Positions 26,182-35,199 of a stretch of 64,000 nucleotides of DNA are shown here, one piece after another. How positions within the stretch are numbered: the first letter of the stretch is position 1; every line of letters starts with the position of its first letter. The notes beneath the pieces were generated by a model that worked only from the letters and a program-made list of their open reading frames with translations, ran no database searches and was not told the origin of the DNA. A program made the translations under genes and the position numbers. Origin of the DNA: Castellaniella hirudinis (GTDB lineage: Bacteria > Pseudomonadota > Gammaproteobacteria > Burkholderiales > Burkholderiaceae_B); the NCBI RefSeq assembly GCF_042651965.1, contig NZ_JBHSDY010000005.1:62001-126000 (forward strand). The letters run 5' to 3'.

Positions 26182-27636
26182 CTAGAGATACGGGCTGGCC
26201 AGCCAGATGACCCGGTTGCGCAGCCGCTTCAGGTAGGGCATGGCGTTCAGGGATTCCAGCGTCACGCGCTCGGATTGTGCGATGTTCGCGTCGATGCGCT
26301 GTCCGATCTGCCTCGCCAGGGCGCGGTCGTAGATTTCCATGTCCAGCTCGAAATTCAGCCGCAGGCTGCGGGGGTCCAGGTTGGAGGAGCCCGCGTAGGA
26401 CCAGGCTTCGTCGATGGTGAGCAGCTTGGAGTGGTCGAAATTGCCCCGGTGGCGCCAGACGCGGCAGCCGCCTTCGATCACCTGGGCGAGCTGGGCGGTC
26501 ATGGCGTAGTTCACCAGGCGCAGGTTGTTGCGCCCGGGGATCACGATGTCCACCTGGATGCCGCGCCGCGCCGCCGTGTTCAGCGCGCCGATCAGGACCT
26601 GGTCGGGCAGAAAGTAGGGCGACTGAATACGCACGTGCTTCTGCGCCACGGCCAGGGCGCCCAGCAGCACGCGGTGCGTGGCCGCCATGAAGCGGTCGGG
26701 GCCGGTGCGGATGCAGCGCGCCGGTATCCGGGGCAGCGGGGGCAGGGCGGAGATCCGCACCCAGTCCTCGATGCGCAGCCGTTCGCTGGTGGCGAACTCC
26801 CAGTCGTTGGCGAAGACGGCGAACAACTGGGTGGCCAGCGGGCCCTCGATGCGGAAATGCGTGTCGCGGTCCGTGCGCCGGCCCGCCAGCGACGTCATGA
26901 AGCTCTCGCGGATGTTCATGCCGCCCATGAAGCCCAGGTGGCCGTCGACGAACAGGATCTTGCGGTGGCTGCGCAGATTGGCGTAGGCCGAGCGCAGGCC
27001 CAGCGGATTGGTCATGAAGCGGTCGGCGCGGATGCCGTTGCGCTGCAGCAGGCGCAGGATGGGCGGATGGGAATAGCGCGCGCCGACGGCGTCGATCAGC
27101 ACCCGGATCTCGACGCCGCGCGCCTGGGCGAGCCGCAGGGCCTCGGCAAATTGCAGGCCGATCCGGTCGTGGTCGAAGATATAGCTTTGCAGCGCGATGC
27201 AGTGATGCGCTTCGGCGATGGCTTGCAGCATGGCCGGATAGGCCTCGTCGCCGCCGTCCAGCAGGCTGACGTGGTTGCCGCCCTGCAGGGGAAACCGGCC
27301 GACCTGGTCGCACAGGATGCGCAGCGAGGCGAACTGCGGGGCGGATACTGCGCCGACGTCGCCAAAGGTCGGGTGCGCGCTGTTGACGTAGTCCTTGATC
27401 AGGCGGCTGCGCTGGGTGGACATCTGGTCGTGGCGGATGCGGTTGATGCCCGCGACCAGATACAGGAAGGCGCCCACGAAGGGCGACATCAGGATGACGC
27501 CGACCCAGGCGATGGCCGCGCGCACGTCGTTCTTTTGCATGGCCGCCTGGGCCGCGACCACCAGGCTGAAGGCCAGCGACAGCAGGGCCGCCAGATGCGG
27601 CCAGTATTCGTGCAGGAAATCGTTCAGGGCGCTCAT
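26182..27636 (-). CDS. cls: Cardiolipin synthase (phospholipase D type)
   Basis: 484 residues from the ATG at 27634-27636 (MSALNDFLHEYW). Two N-terminal membrane helices (AALLSLAFSLVVAAQAAM, IAWVGVILMSPFVGAFLYLV) precede two HKD phosphatidyltransferase motifs: HRKILFVDGHLGFMGG and FDHSKLLTIDEAWSYAGSSN. It condenses phosphatidylglycerol molecules into cardiolipin. The ATG overlaps the stop of the upstream small gene (ATGA), so the pair is translationally coupled. Confidence 0.93.
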   Translation of the reverse strand: MSALNDFLHEYWPHLAALLSLAFSLVVAAQAAMQKNDVRAAIAWVGVILMSPFVGAFLYLVAGINRIRHDQMSTQRSRLIKDYVNSAHPTFGDVGAVSAPQFASLRILCDQVGRFPLQGGNHVSLLDGGDEAYPAMLQAIAEAHHCIALQSYIFDHDRIGLQFAEALRLAQARGVEIRVLIDAVGARYSHPPILRLLQRNGIRADRFMTNPLGLRSAYANLRSHRKILFVDGHLGFMGGMNIRESFMTSLAGRRTDRDTHFRIEGPLATQLFAVFANDWEFATSERLRIEDWVRISALPPLPRIPARCIRTGPDRFMAATHRVLLGALAVAQKHVRIQSPYFLPDQVLIGALNTAARRGIQVDIVIPGRNNLRLVNYAMTAQLAQVIEGGCRVWRHRGNFDHSKLLTIDEAWSYAGSSNLDPRSLRLNFELDMEIYDRALARQIGQRIDANIAQSERVTLESLNAMPYLKRLRNRVIWLASPYL

Positions 27637-27923
27637 GTCGGGATGTCCGCAGCCGGGCGCGGCGGCTTGCCGGGCGTCGGCGCTGCTTCGGGTCGGCGGC
27701 GCAGGGACTCGAACCAGTCCGGATTGGGCGGGCCGCCGGCGGCGTATTGCTGGTTGCGGGAGTTGGAGCGCCAGACGCCGCCGCCGATGCCGGGGACGGG
27801 CTCGGTCCGGTACCAGTACCAGCGCCCGTCGGCATCCTGCGCGGACCAGTCCCAGCCTGCGGGGGCCAGGGACCAGTCGGGGGCCTGGGGCGCGGGGGTC
27901 GTCGTGTCGGGAGACGTGTTCAT
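27633..27923 (-). CDS. Small protein of unknown function upstream of cls
   Basis: 96 residues (MNTSPDTTTPAPQAPDWSL...). No family recognised. It is rich in Trp, Pro and Gly, with a DGRWYWYRTEPVPGIGGGVW stretch and no signal peptide or membrane helix. The stop overlaps the cls ATG by 4 bases, so it is probably a real coding gene; the coupling is its main support. A longer frame to 27998 exists, but the extra residues are Arg/Pro-rich and not convincing. Confidence 0.6.
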   Translation of the reverse strand: MNTSPDTTTPAPQAPDWSLAPAGWDWSAQDADGRWYWYRTEPVPGIGGGVWRSNSRNQQYAAGGPPNPDWFESLRRRPEAAPTPGKPPRPAADIPT

Positions 27924-28017
27924 CCTGCGTTCCGGGGTGAAGCGGCCTGGGCGCCGCGTACACGGGGCGCAGGTCCGACTCGCGCGGCCGCGCGACAACC
28001 GGCCGTGCGCCGGGCCG

Positions 28018-28446
28018 TCAGTCGGCTGCGATCAGATTCTGCCGAATCTTGTCATACCCCAGGTTGAAAAGAAAGCCGTAGGGCAGATAGAACAGCACGA
28101 AGCCCAGATCCAGCACCAGGGCTTGCCAGATCGAGATGTCCAGCCACCAGGCGACGAAGGGGATGGCGATGACGATCAGGCCGCCTTCGAAGCCAAAGGC
28201 GTGCGCCACCCGGATGACGTAGGTGCGATCGAAGCCGACACGCGCCTGCAGGCGATCGAACAACCAGTTGTAAAACATGTTCCAGAGCACCGCGATCGTG
28301 GCGATGACGGCGGTGAGCACGCCCATGTCGAACAGGCCGTGCCCGGTGATCCAGGCGGCCAGGGGGGCGGAAATGCCAATGGCAAGGACTTCGAACGCCA
28401 GCGCGTGAAAGACGCGTTCTGACAGGGGGCGGTCGTGGATGTGCAT
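28018..28446 (-). CDS. PACE-family biocide efflux transporter
   Basis: 142 residues with four helices and the PACE (AceI-type) pattern: LSERVFHALAFEVLAI at the N-terminus of repeat 1 and DRTYVIRVAHAFGFEGGLIVI in repeat 2, with the conserved Glu in each. These proteins export chlorhexidine and other cationic compounds, and physiologically short diamines. No regulator sits beside it; the tRNA-His gene follows upstream. Confidence 0.88.
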   Translation of the reverse strand: MHIHDRPLSERVFHALAFEVLAIGISAPLAAWITGHGLFDMGVLTAVIATIAVLWNMFYNWLFDRLQARVGFDRTYVIRVAHAFGFEGGLIVIAIPFVAWWLDISIWQALVLDLGFVLFYLPYGFLFNLGYDKIRQNLIAAD

Positions 28447-28550
28447 GGAGCGTGGTTCGCGGCAGCGGTGTCGTCACCGCGTGGATGCGATCGGACGGGG
28501 CCGTCCCCGTCGCCCGGGAACCCGGGGGGATTGCAGTGCAGAAGAATGCT

Positions 28551-28627
28551 TGGGGTGACCGATGGGGCTCGAACCCACGACAACCGGAATCACAATCCGG
28601 GACTCTACCAACTGAGCTACGGTCACC
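28551..28627 (-). tRNA. tRNA-His (GUG)
   Basis: Acceptor GTGACCG / CGGTCAC with the extra encoded G-1 opposite C73 that marks tRNA-His, and encoded CCA. The anticodon loop TTGTGAT gives GTG. The T-arm GTGGG-TTCGAGC-CCCAT is intact. The ~195 bases beyond it (28628-28824) hold no gene that I can see, only the promoter region of the next gene. Confidence 0.97.
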
Positions 28628-28824
28628 ACTGCAAAGAACGGAAATTCTAGCATGACTAAAATCCTTTTGCAGGCAACACATCGTCGCTTGATCGTCATCC
28701 CGTTTTAGGTCATGTTATCGGCTACGGATTTGATTTCAGCGGTTCACCCGGGGCCGCCTGGAAATCGGCCCGGCGACGGGCGTGTTTCAGGGCGGCCGGA
28801 CCTCTCCCATAAGGAAGATTGCTC

Positions 28825-29451
28825 ATGGCACAGATTTTCGTCGTCCATCCCGAAAACCCGCAATCCAGGCTGCTGCAGCAGGCCGGCGACCTGTTGGCCA
28901 AAGGGGGGCTGGTGGCCGTCCCTACGGATTCCAGCTATGCCGTCGTGGCGCGCCTGGACGACAAGGATGCCGCCGAACGACTGCGCCGGTTGCGCGGTCT
29001 GGACGAACGCCACCACCTGACGCTGCTGTGCCGCGACCTGGCGGAAATCAGCCATTTCGCCAAGGTCGACAACCCTCAGTACCGGCTGTTGAAGCTGGCC
29101 ACGCCGGGTCCCTGGACCTTCATCCTCGAGGCCACCAAGGAAGTCCCGCGGCGCGTGTCGCATCCCTCGCGCAAGACCATCGGCATCCGTGTCCCCGAGC
29201 ACCGGGTGGCGCTCGCCCTGATCGAGGCGGCTGGTTCGCCGCTGCTCTCGACCACCCTGATCCCCCAGGACGAGGATTTGCCCCTGAACGACGCCCAGGA
29301 CATCGTCGGCCGCTACCAGCACGAGCTGGCCGCCATTGTGGACGGCGGCTCCTGCCCCTTCGAGCCCACCACGGTCATCGATCTGACGGCCGAAGCGCCC
29401 CAGGTGATGCGGGTGGGCCGCGGCGACCCGGCGACCTTGGGTCTGTCCTGA
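28825..29451 (+). CDS. Sua5/YciO/YrdC-family protein (threonylcarbamoyl-AMP synthase type)
   Basis: 208 residues from the ATG at 28825, which follows AAGGAAG. Starts MAQIFVVHPENPQSRLLQQA, then GGLVAVPTDSSYAVVARL (nucleotide/Thr-binding start of the fold), FAKVDNPQYRLLKLATPGPWTFIL, and KTIGIRVPEH. The length and C-terminal end match the YciO subgroup rather than full Sua5/TsaC. YrdC proteins make threonylcarbamoyl-AMP for tRNA t6A; the YciO subgroup's role is less certain. Confidence 0.85.
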   Translation: MAQIFVVHPENPQSRLLQQAGDLLAKGGLVAVPTDSSYAVVARLDDKDAAERLRRLRGLDERHHLTLLCRDLAEISHFAKVDNPQYRLLKLATPGPWTFILEATKEVPRRVSHPSRKTIGIRVPEHRVALALIEAAGSPLLSTTLIPQDEDLPLNDAQDIVGRYQHELAAIVDGGSCPFEPTTVIDLTAEAPQVMRVGRGDPATLGLS

Positions 29452-29511
29452 AACGGTTAAGCTTACGGGGTCTGCCGGCCGTCGGCCGGCGTCTCATCTA
29501 CCCGAGTTGCC

Positions 29512-30165
29512 GTGGACAATCTGATCCAGACCATTGCGGTCTACGCCCTGCCGGTCCTGTTTGCCATTACCTTGCACGAGGCCGCGCACGGCTACGTGGC
29601 GCGCCATTTCGGCGATCCCACCGCCGAGCAAGCCGGCCGCATCAGCCTGAACCCGTTGCGCCACATCGATCCGATGGGCACCATCGTGGTGCCGCTGGTC
29701 TTGCTGTTCGCCACCAAACTCATGGGCGGCGGGCTGCTGTTCGGCTGGGCCAAGCCCGTGCCGGTCAACTGGAGCCGCCTGCGTCGGCCCAAGCGCGACA
29801 TGCTGTGGGTCGCCCTGGCGGGGCCGGCCTCCAATCTGTTCATGGCGATCGGCTGGGTGCTGTTCCTGCGGGCCATGCTGTCCTTGGGCATGATCAGCGG
29901 ACCGCAGGATTTCTGGCTGTTGATGGCCAACGCCGGGGTCCAGGTCAATCTGATCCTGATGGCGCTGAATCTGCTGCCGCTGCCGCCGCTGGACGGGGGG
30001 CGGATCGTCTTCAGCCTGCTGCCGCCGCGCCTGGCCTGGCGCTATGGCAAGATCGAACCCTACGGCCTGGTGATCCTGATCGTGCTGATGATGCTCGGCT
30101 GGCTCTGGCCCCTGATGCTGCCGCTCCTGAAGTTCGGCCAGTGGGTCGTCGGCGGATTTTTGTAG
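29512..30165 (+). CDS. Site-2 protease-like zinc metalloprotease (M50 family)
   Basis: 217 residues from a GTG start (MDNLIQTIAVYALPVLFAITL). The zinc motif HEAAH is at residues ~23-27 and the third ligand is in NLLPLPPLDGGRI (~residue 163), the standard M50 pair. About six helices; compact, without PDZ or CBS domains. Member of the short S2P group often found near dapA or trpS in betaproteobacteria. Follows the YciO gene by 60 bases. Confidence 0.87.
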   Translation: MDNLIQTIAVYALPVLFAITLHEAAHGYVARHFGDPTAEQAGRISLNPLRHIDPMGTIVVPLVLLFATKLMGGGLLFGWAKPVPVNWSRLRRPKRDMLWVALAGPASNLFMAIGWVLFLRAMLSLGMISGPQDFWLLMANAGVQVNLILMALNLLPLPPLDGGRIVFSLLPPRLAWRYGKIEPYGLVILIVLMMLGWLWPLMLPLLKFGQWVVGGFL

Positions 30166-30247
30166 ATCGGTGGTCCGAATCCGGTAAACTTGATCTTTTG
30201 TTTCGCTCGGGGGCCTTCCCGGGCGTTTTGCGGAGGCATTCCTCATC

Positions 30248-31150
30248 ATGGCCGGCTCGGATTCATCGACCCCAGTCTTTCAGGGCAGCATGGTTGCCCT
30301 GGTCACGCCCATGCATCCCGACGGGCAGTTGGACCTGGACGCCTTCCGAAAACTGATCGACTGGCACGTCGAACAAGGCACTGACGCCCTGGTGGTGGTC
30401 GGCACGTCCGGCGAATCCCCCACGGTCACCGTCCAGGAACAGGCCGAACTGATCGAACTGGCCGTGCGCCACGCCAACGGGCGCATTCCCGTGATCGCGG
30501 GCACCGGCGGCAATTCCACCGCCGAAGCCATCGAGCTGCAGCGCCATGCCTACGCCGCCGGCGCCGCCGCCGGCCTGACGGTCGTGCCCTACTACAACAA
30601 GCCCACCCAGGAAGGCCTCTACCAGCACTTCCGCGCCATCGCCGAGTCCGGCGATCTGCCCAGCATCCTGTACAACGTGCCGGGCCGCACAGTGGCGGAC
30701 CTGTCCAACGAGACCATCCTGCGCCTGGCCCAGGTGCCGGGCATCATCGGGGTCAAGGACGCCACCGGCAATATCGGCCGGGGCGCCCAACTGATCGCCG
30801 CCGCACCCGAAGGCTTTCACGTCATCAGCGGCGACGATCCCACCGCCGCCGCGCTGATCCTGCTGGGCGGCCGGGGCAATATCTCCGTCACGGCCAACGT
30901 CGCGCCGCGCCTCATGCACGAACTGTGCGCCGCCGCGCTGCGGGGCGACGTGCCCGAGACCCGCCGCCTGAACACCCGGCTGGCGACTTTGAACCAGGTG
31001 CTGTTCCTGGAAGCCAACCCCATCCCCGTCAAGTGGGCCGTGGCTGAAATGGGCCTGACCCAGCTGGGCTACCGTCTGCCGCTGACGCCCTTGTCCGATT
31101 CGTTCCGCACCGTTGTGCGCCAAGCCCTGATTGAGGCAGGTTCCCTGTGA
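30248..31150 (+). CDS. dapA: 4-hydroxy-tetrahydrodipicolinate synthase
   Basis: 300 residues. Condenses pyruvate with aspartate semialdehyde in lysine and diaminopimelate synthesis. The Schiff-base lysine is K170 in IIGVKDATG; the catalytic Tyr is in LPSILYNVPGRT, and VGTSGESPT forms the substrate loop. TIM-barrel length normal. Overlaps or abuts the bamC start, the conserved dapA-bamC arrangement. Confidence 0.97.
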   Translation: MAGSDSSTPVFQGSMVALVTPMHPDGQLDLDAFRKLIDWHVEQGTDALVVVGTSGESPTVTVQEQAELIELAVRHANGRIPVIAGTGGNSTAEAIELQRHAYAAGAAAGLTVVPYYNKPTQEGLYQHFRAIAESGDLPSILYNVPGRTVADLSNETILRLAQVPGIIGVKDATGNIGRGAQLIAAAPEGFHVISGDDPTAAALILLGGRGNISVTANVAPRLMHELCAAALRGDVPETRRLNTRLATLNQVLFLEANPIPVKWAVAEMGLTQLGYRLPLTPLSDSFRTVVRQALIEAGSL

Positions 31151-31152
31151 AG

Positions 31153-32280
31153 ATGAAACGCATGCCGCTCGCCCGGACCAGCCTGATGCTGGCGGGCCTG
31201 CTGACCTTGTCCGCCTGCTCGACCCTCGGTGAAATGACCGGTCAGACAGACTCCGTCGAATACAAGAGCACCGTTGCGGGGGATCCGCTGTCGATTCCGC
31301 CTGATCTGACGCAGGCCAACAAGAACACGCATTACGTCGCCCCCGAAGGCGTCGCCCGTCTCAGCGACTACAACAAGGCCAGCCAGAGCGCGCAGAGCGT
31401 GAACCCGGCCGACCGGGTGCTGCCCAAGGCCAACGGCATCGAAGTCATGCGCGACGGCACGCTGCGCTGGCTGGTGGTCAGCGACGCCGCTGAAAACCTG
31501 TACCCGAAGATCATCGAATTCTGGGGTGAACAAGGCTTCACCATCCATTCCCAGAACGCGCAGGCCGGTCTGATCGAGACCGACTGGGCGGAAAACCGCG
31601 CCAAGATCCCCGAGGGCTGGCTGCGCAGCGCCCTGGGCAGCGTGCTGGACCAGGTCTTCGACAGCGGCGAGCGCGACCGCTTCACCACGCGCCTGGAGCG
31701 TGTGAACGGCAAGACCGAGGTCTACATCAGCCACCAGCACATGGAAGAAACCCCCACGGGCGACGGCACGGCCTTCAAGTGGGTCTTCGGTAAAGAAGAT
31801 CCGGGTCTGAACGCCGCCATGCTGGCCCGTCTGATGGTCTACCTGGGCACCGACCAGCAGCAGGCCGCCCAGCAGGTCAAGGCCGCCGAAGCCGGCCCGA
31901 CCGAGGCTTCGGTCGCTCAACTCGCCCAGGATCAGACCTCCCTGACCGTGGCTGAGCCCTTCGACCGGGCCTGGCGTCGCGTGGGCGTGGCCATCGATTC
32001 GGCCCGCTTCACGGTCGAGGACCGCAACCGCGAGCAGGGCGATTACTACATCCGCTACCTGGACACCGACTCGGGCGAAAAGATCGAGCAGCAGACGGTG
32101 TTCGGCCGCATGTTCGGCACCCGCAACTCGGCCGAACCGCTGAAGCTGCGCATCCATCTGGCCCAGCAGGGCGGCGGTACCCAGGTCAGCGTGCGCGACG
32201 AGGCCGGTCAGCCCCTGACCGACGCCACGGCCAAGCGCATCCTGACGGTCTTGTCGAAGAACCTGAAGGAAACCCAGTAA
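31153..32280 (+). CDS. bamC: Outer membrane assembly lipoprotein BamC
   Basis: About 375 residues. The signal peptide ends in a lipobox LSAC, so the mature protein starts at a lipidated Cys. The unstructured N-terminal region after the Cys (VEYKSTVAGDPLSIPPDL) is the segment that binds BamD, followed by two helix-grip domains. An in-frame GTG at 31147 overlaps the dapA stop and could be the true start; I prefer the ATG. Part of the beta-barrel assembly machine. Confidence 0.9.
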   Translation: MKRMPLARTSLMLAGLLTLSACSTLGEMTGQTDSVEYKSTVAGDPLSIPPDLTQANKNTHYVAPEGVARLSDYNKASQSAQSVNPADRVLPKANGIEVMRDGTLRWLVVSDAAENLYPKIIEFWGEQGFTIHSQNAQAGLIETDWAENRAKIPEGWLRSALGSVLDQVFDSGERDRFTTRLERVNGKTEVYISHQHMEETPTGDGTAFKWVFGKEDPGLNAAMLARLMVYLGTDQQQAAQQVKAAEAGPTEASVAQLAQDQTSLTVAEPFDRAWRRVGVAIDSARFTVEDRNREQGDYYIRYLDTDSGEKIEQQTVFGRMFGTRNSAEPLKLRIHLAQQGGGTQVSVRDEAGQPLTDATAKRILTVLSKNLKETQ

Positions 32281-32340
32281 GGTCGATCCTCAGGCGGGTC
32301 CGGTTCTTTGGACCCTGCCCGTGCCCTCAGGGCAAGCACA

Positions 32341-32371
32341 AAGCCTCGCCGGCTGGATCGGCGGGGCTTTT
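32341..32371 (+). terminator. Intrinsic terminator after bamC
   Basis: AAGCCTCGCCG - GCTGGAT - CGGCGGGGCTTTT: an 11-bp stem with one G-T pair, followed by a T-run, 60 bases after the bamC stop. Confidence 0.85.
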
Positions 32372-32454
32372 GCATTGTGCGCCGCGGATTGAACACCCTC
32401 TTGTTGCCGTGCGTTTATCAAGCTAATATGTTAGTGAAATAACCGGAGACAACC

Positions 32455-33747
32455 ATGAGCATGCGGATATGCTGGATGAGCGGGCGGGTGGCTCAGGACA
32501 TCCAGAGCCTGGATCGGCAGGCGCTCGACATCACCATCAGCAATGCCGGCATGATGTCCTCGTTCACCAACGTGATCACCTTGTCGCGCGAGCAGACGGG
32601 GATCCTGGCCAGTCTGAGGGACAGCATGGACACCCTGGCCCACAGCGTCGAGGCCGTGGTGCAATCCGCCGAGGTCACGCGCGACGGGGTCGACAATATG
32701 CACGCGCTGGCGCAGCGGGGGGACGCGCTGCTGGGCGAGACCACGGCGCGGCTTGGGGCGCTGGCCCGGTCGGCCGACAGCCTCAGCGACCGGTTCCGCG
32801 AGGTCGTGCGCCAGACTCGGGAGATCGAGGGTATTCTGGGCTTGATCCAGCAAGTGGCCATGCAGACCAATCTGCTGTCCTTGAACGCCGCCGTCGAGGC
32901 GGCCCGGGCAGGCGAGCAGGGGCGCGGTTTCGGCGTCGTGGCCGACGAGGTCCGCAAACTGGCGGCCCGCACCGACGAGGCCACCGTGCAGATCCGCGCG
33001 ATGATCTCGGCGATCTCGGCCAGCACGGCCGAAGCCGGCGGCTTTCTTGAAACCGTGCTGACCGACATCCAGGCCGGGGTTGAGCATGCCCGCGAGGCCG
33101 GGCAGGCCCTGGATGACATCAGCCAGCACTCCAGCCGCACACTGGAAGCCTCCGGTCAGATGACCGAGGCGGCGCACACGCAAAGCGGCCTGAGCCAGGA
33201 GATCGGCCGGGACATTGCGTCCCTGTCCGAGTCGGCCCGGCAGTCCGTCGAATGGGTGGGCAAGAGCAACGTCGACCTGCGCCTGGTCCAGGGCCAGATC
33301 GGCACGCTCAAGCGGGGCACCGCGCAACTGCTGCCGGGGCGGCCTGAACTCGAGGTGTTGTCGACCTGCGCCGAAGAAATGCGGGCGTGCAACATCCTCA
33401 TCAAGAACGCCGACCGCTATGACGAAATCCAGCCGGTGGTCGAGCGGATCGGCGAGGTCGACCAGATCATGGACGCGACCTGGGCGCGCTACCGGGGCCG
33501 CAAGCCGGATTCGGCGGCCCAGGAGCGTTTCGCCGAGGCTTTGCAGGCCTATCGCGTGATCCGCAGCGAAATCCTCGACCTGGCCCGGCGCGGCCAGTTC
33601 GATGCCGTACGGGACAAGATCACGACGCAGGGGCGCCCCGCCTACGGTGCGATCAAGCAGGCGCTGACCGCGCTTGAGGCGGGGGATGCTGCAAAGAAGC
33701 GATCAGGCCGCCGCTTGTTGTCGTTGCGGGGCGGCACCACCGGCTGA
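32455..33747 (+). CDS. Soluble methyl-accepting chemotaxis-type protein, signalling domain first
   Basis: 430 residues, no membrane helix. The hairpin tip of the MCP signalling domain, IQQVAMQTNLLSLNAAVEAARAGEQGRGF, lies unusually early (~residues 140-168; quoted as QQVAMQTNLLSLNAAVEAA and AGEQGRGF). The C-terminal ~130 residues (from ~ELEVLSTCAEEMRACNILI) look like the second half of a 4HB_MCP ligand-binding bundle, with DQIMDATWARYRG and GQFDAVRDKITTQ. So the order appears reversed compared with a normal MCP. RBS CCGGAG. The 3' end overlaps the convergent cysG by 45 bases. Confidence 0.8.
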   Translation: MSMRICWMSGRVAQDIQSLDRQALDITISNAGMMSSFTNVITLSREQTGILASLRDSMDTLAHSVEAVVQSAEVTRDGVDNMHALAQRGDALLGETTARLGALARSADSLSDRFREVVRQTREIEGILGLIQQVAMQTNLLSLNAAVEAARAGEQGRGFGVVADEVRKLAARTDEATVQIRAMISAISASTAEAGGFLETVLTDIQAGVEHAREAGQALDDISQHSSRTLEASGQMTEAAHTQSGLSQEIGRDIASLSESARQSVEWVGKSNVDLRLVQGQIGTLKRGTAQLLPGRPELEVLSTCAEEMRACNILIKNADRYDEIQPVVERIGEVDQIMDATWARYRGRKPDSAAQERFAEALQAYRVIRSEILDLARRGQFDAVRDKITTQGRPAYGAIKQALTALEAGDAAKKRSGRRLLSLRGGTTG

Positions 33748-35199
33748 TGCATCGCTTGATTCGCCAGCCGTTGTCGTCAGTAGCGTCTCGCCGAACCACG
33801 CCAGATCCATGCCCAGCGCGGCGACTTCGCCGACGATGATCAGGGCGGGGGAGCGGATGGCGTGGCGGCGCGCTTGTTCCACGACCGAACCCAGGGTGGC
33901 GTGCAGGGCGCGCTGTTCCGGTCGCGACCCGTTTTCCACCAGGGCGCAGGGCAGGTTGGCGGCGTGACCTTCGGCCAGCAGCCGGTCGCGCAGCGCCGGC
34001 AGGCGTTCCACCCCCATGTAGTACACCCGGGTCTGGCCATCGCGATCAGCGGGATCATGTGGTTCGGCCGAGGGCGATGGTGGTGGCGCCGGCGCGTTCA
34101 CCTGCCCGCCCGCCTTCACATGCGCGGTGGACAGGGTCAGGGACTGGGCGTGGTCGCGGTGCGTCAGCGGAATGCCGGCGTAGGCGCCGCAGGCCAGGGC
34201 GGCGGTGATGCCGGGCACGACTTCATAGGCGATGCCGTGCCGCTTCAGGTGCTGCAATTCCTCGCCCCCGCGGCCAAAGACCATGGGGTCGCCGCCTTTC
34301 AGGCGCACCACGCAGCGTCCCTGGCGCGCGTGCGATACCATCAGGGCATGGATGCGGGACTGGGTGGATTCGTGCGGACCGCCGGGGGCCTTGCCCACGT
34401 CGATCACGTGCGCGTCGCGCCGCGCCAGCGCCAGGACGGCGGGGCTGACCAGGCGGTCGGCCAGGATCACGTCGGCTTCGTTCAGGGCGCGCAGGCCGCG
34501 CAGGGTCAGCAGGCCGGGATCGCCGGGTCCGGCGCCGACCAGCAGCACCTTGCCCGCCGGGGGCGGGTTGGCGGTCGCCAGGGCCTGGTCCAGCAGGGAT
34601 TCGGCCTCATTCTCGCGGCCGCGCCGCAGGGCGCCCAGGACGGGGCCGTCCAGCAGCCAGTCGTAGAAGTCCCGGCGCGCACGCAATTGCGGCCGCGCCT
34701 GGCGGATGTCGGGCCGCTTGCGCTGCGCCAGCGCGGCCAGGGCGCCCAGGGCCGGGTCGAACATCGATTCGATGCGCTCGCGCAGGCGCCGGGCGATCAC
34801 GGGCGCGGCGCCGCCCGAGGAAATCGCGATGGTCAGCGGCGCCCGGTCCACGATGGCCGGCACCTGGACGCTGGACAGTTCCGGATCGTCCACGACGTTG
34901 CAGAACAGGCGGCGGGTCGCGGCGGCGTCCGCGACCTGTCGGTTCTGCGCGCGGTCGTTGGTGGCCGCGACGGCCAGCCAGGCCTCGTCCAGCAGGGCGG
35001 GATCGAAGCTGCCCAGACGCAGATCGATCTCGCCCGCCTGGGCACGCGCCAGCACCTGGGGATGGGCCGCGCGGGCGCTGACGACGACCCGGGCGCCGGC
35101 GGCGAGCAGCAGCGCGATCTTGCGCTCGGCCACCAGGCCGGCCCCGACGACGACGGCGGTGCGGCCCTTCAGGTCGGCGAACAGTGGAAAGTGGTTCAT
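33703..35199 (-). CDS. cysG: Siroheme synthase CysG (trifunctional)
   Basis: 498 residues. N-terminal NAD-dependent precorrin-2 dehydrogenase/ferrochelatase (VVVGAGLVAERKIALLLAAGA at ~17-37, quoted as VVVGAGLVAERKIALL) then a C-terminal uroporphyrinogen-III methyltransferase (KVLLVGAGPGDPGLLTLRG at ~225, VVRLKGGDPMVFGRGGEE at ~310, given as VVRLKGGDPMVFGRGG). It makes siroheme for the sulfite reductase CysI. A Pro/Ala-rich insert (~residues 378-398, NAPAPPPSPSAEPHDP) interrupts the methyltransferase domain before RVYYMGVERL. It overlaps the cysI stop by 4 bases and is the third gene of cysJIG. Confidence 0.92.
   Translation of the reverse strand: MNHFPLFADLKGRTAVVVGAGLVAERKIALLLAAGARVVVSARAAHPQVLARAQAGEIDLRLGSFDPALLDEAWLAVAATNDRAQNRQVADAAATRRLFCNVVDDPELSSVQVPAIVDRAPLTIAISSGGAAPVIARRLRERIESMFDPALGALAALAQRKRPDIRQARPQLRARRDFYDWLLDGPVLGALRRGRENEAESLLDQALATANPPPAGKVLLVGAGPGDPGLLTLRGLRALNEADVILADRLVSPAVLALARRDAHVIDVGKAPGGPHESTQSRIHALMVSHARQGRCVVRLKGGDPMVFGRGGEELQHLKRHGIAYEVVPGITAALACGAYAGIPLTHRDHAQSLTLSTAHVKAGGQVNAPAPPPSPSAEPHDPADRDGQTRVYYMGVERLPALRDRLLAEGHAANLPCALVENGSRPEQRALHATLGSVVEQARRHAIRSPALIIVGEVAALGMDLAWFGETLLTTTAGESSDASAGGAAPQRQQAAA

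Noticed and set aside
25996..28422. An 808-codon plus-strand frame over cls
   Set aside because: Antisense to a clear cardiolipin synthase with both HKD motifs.
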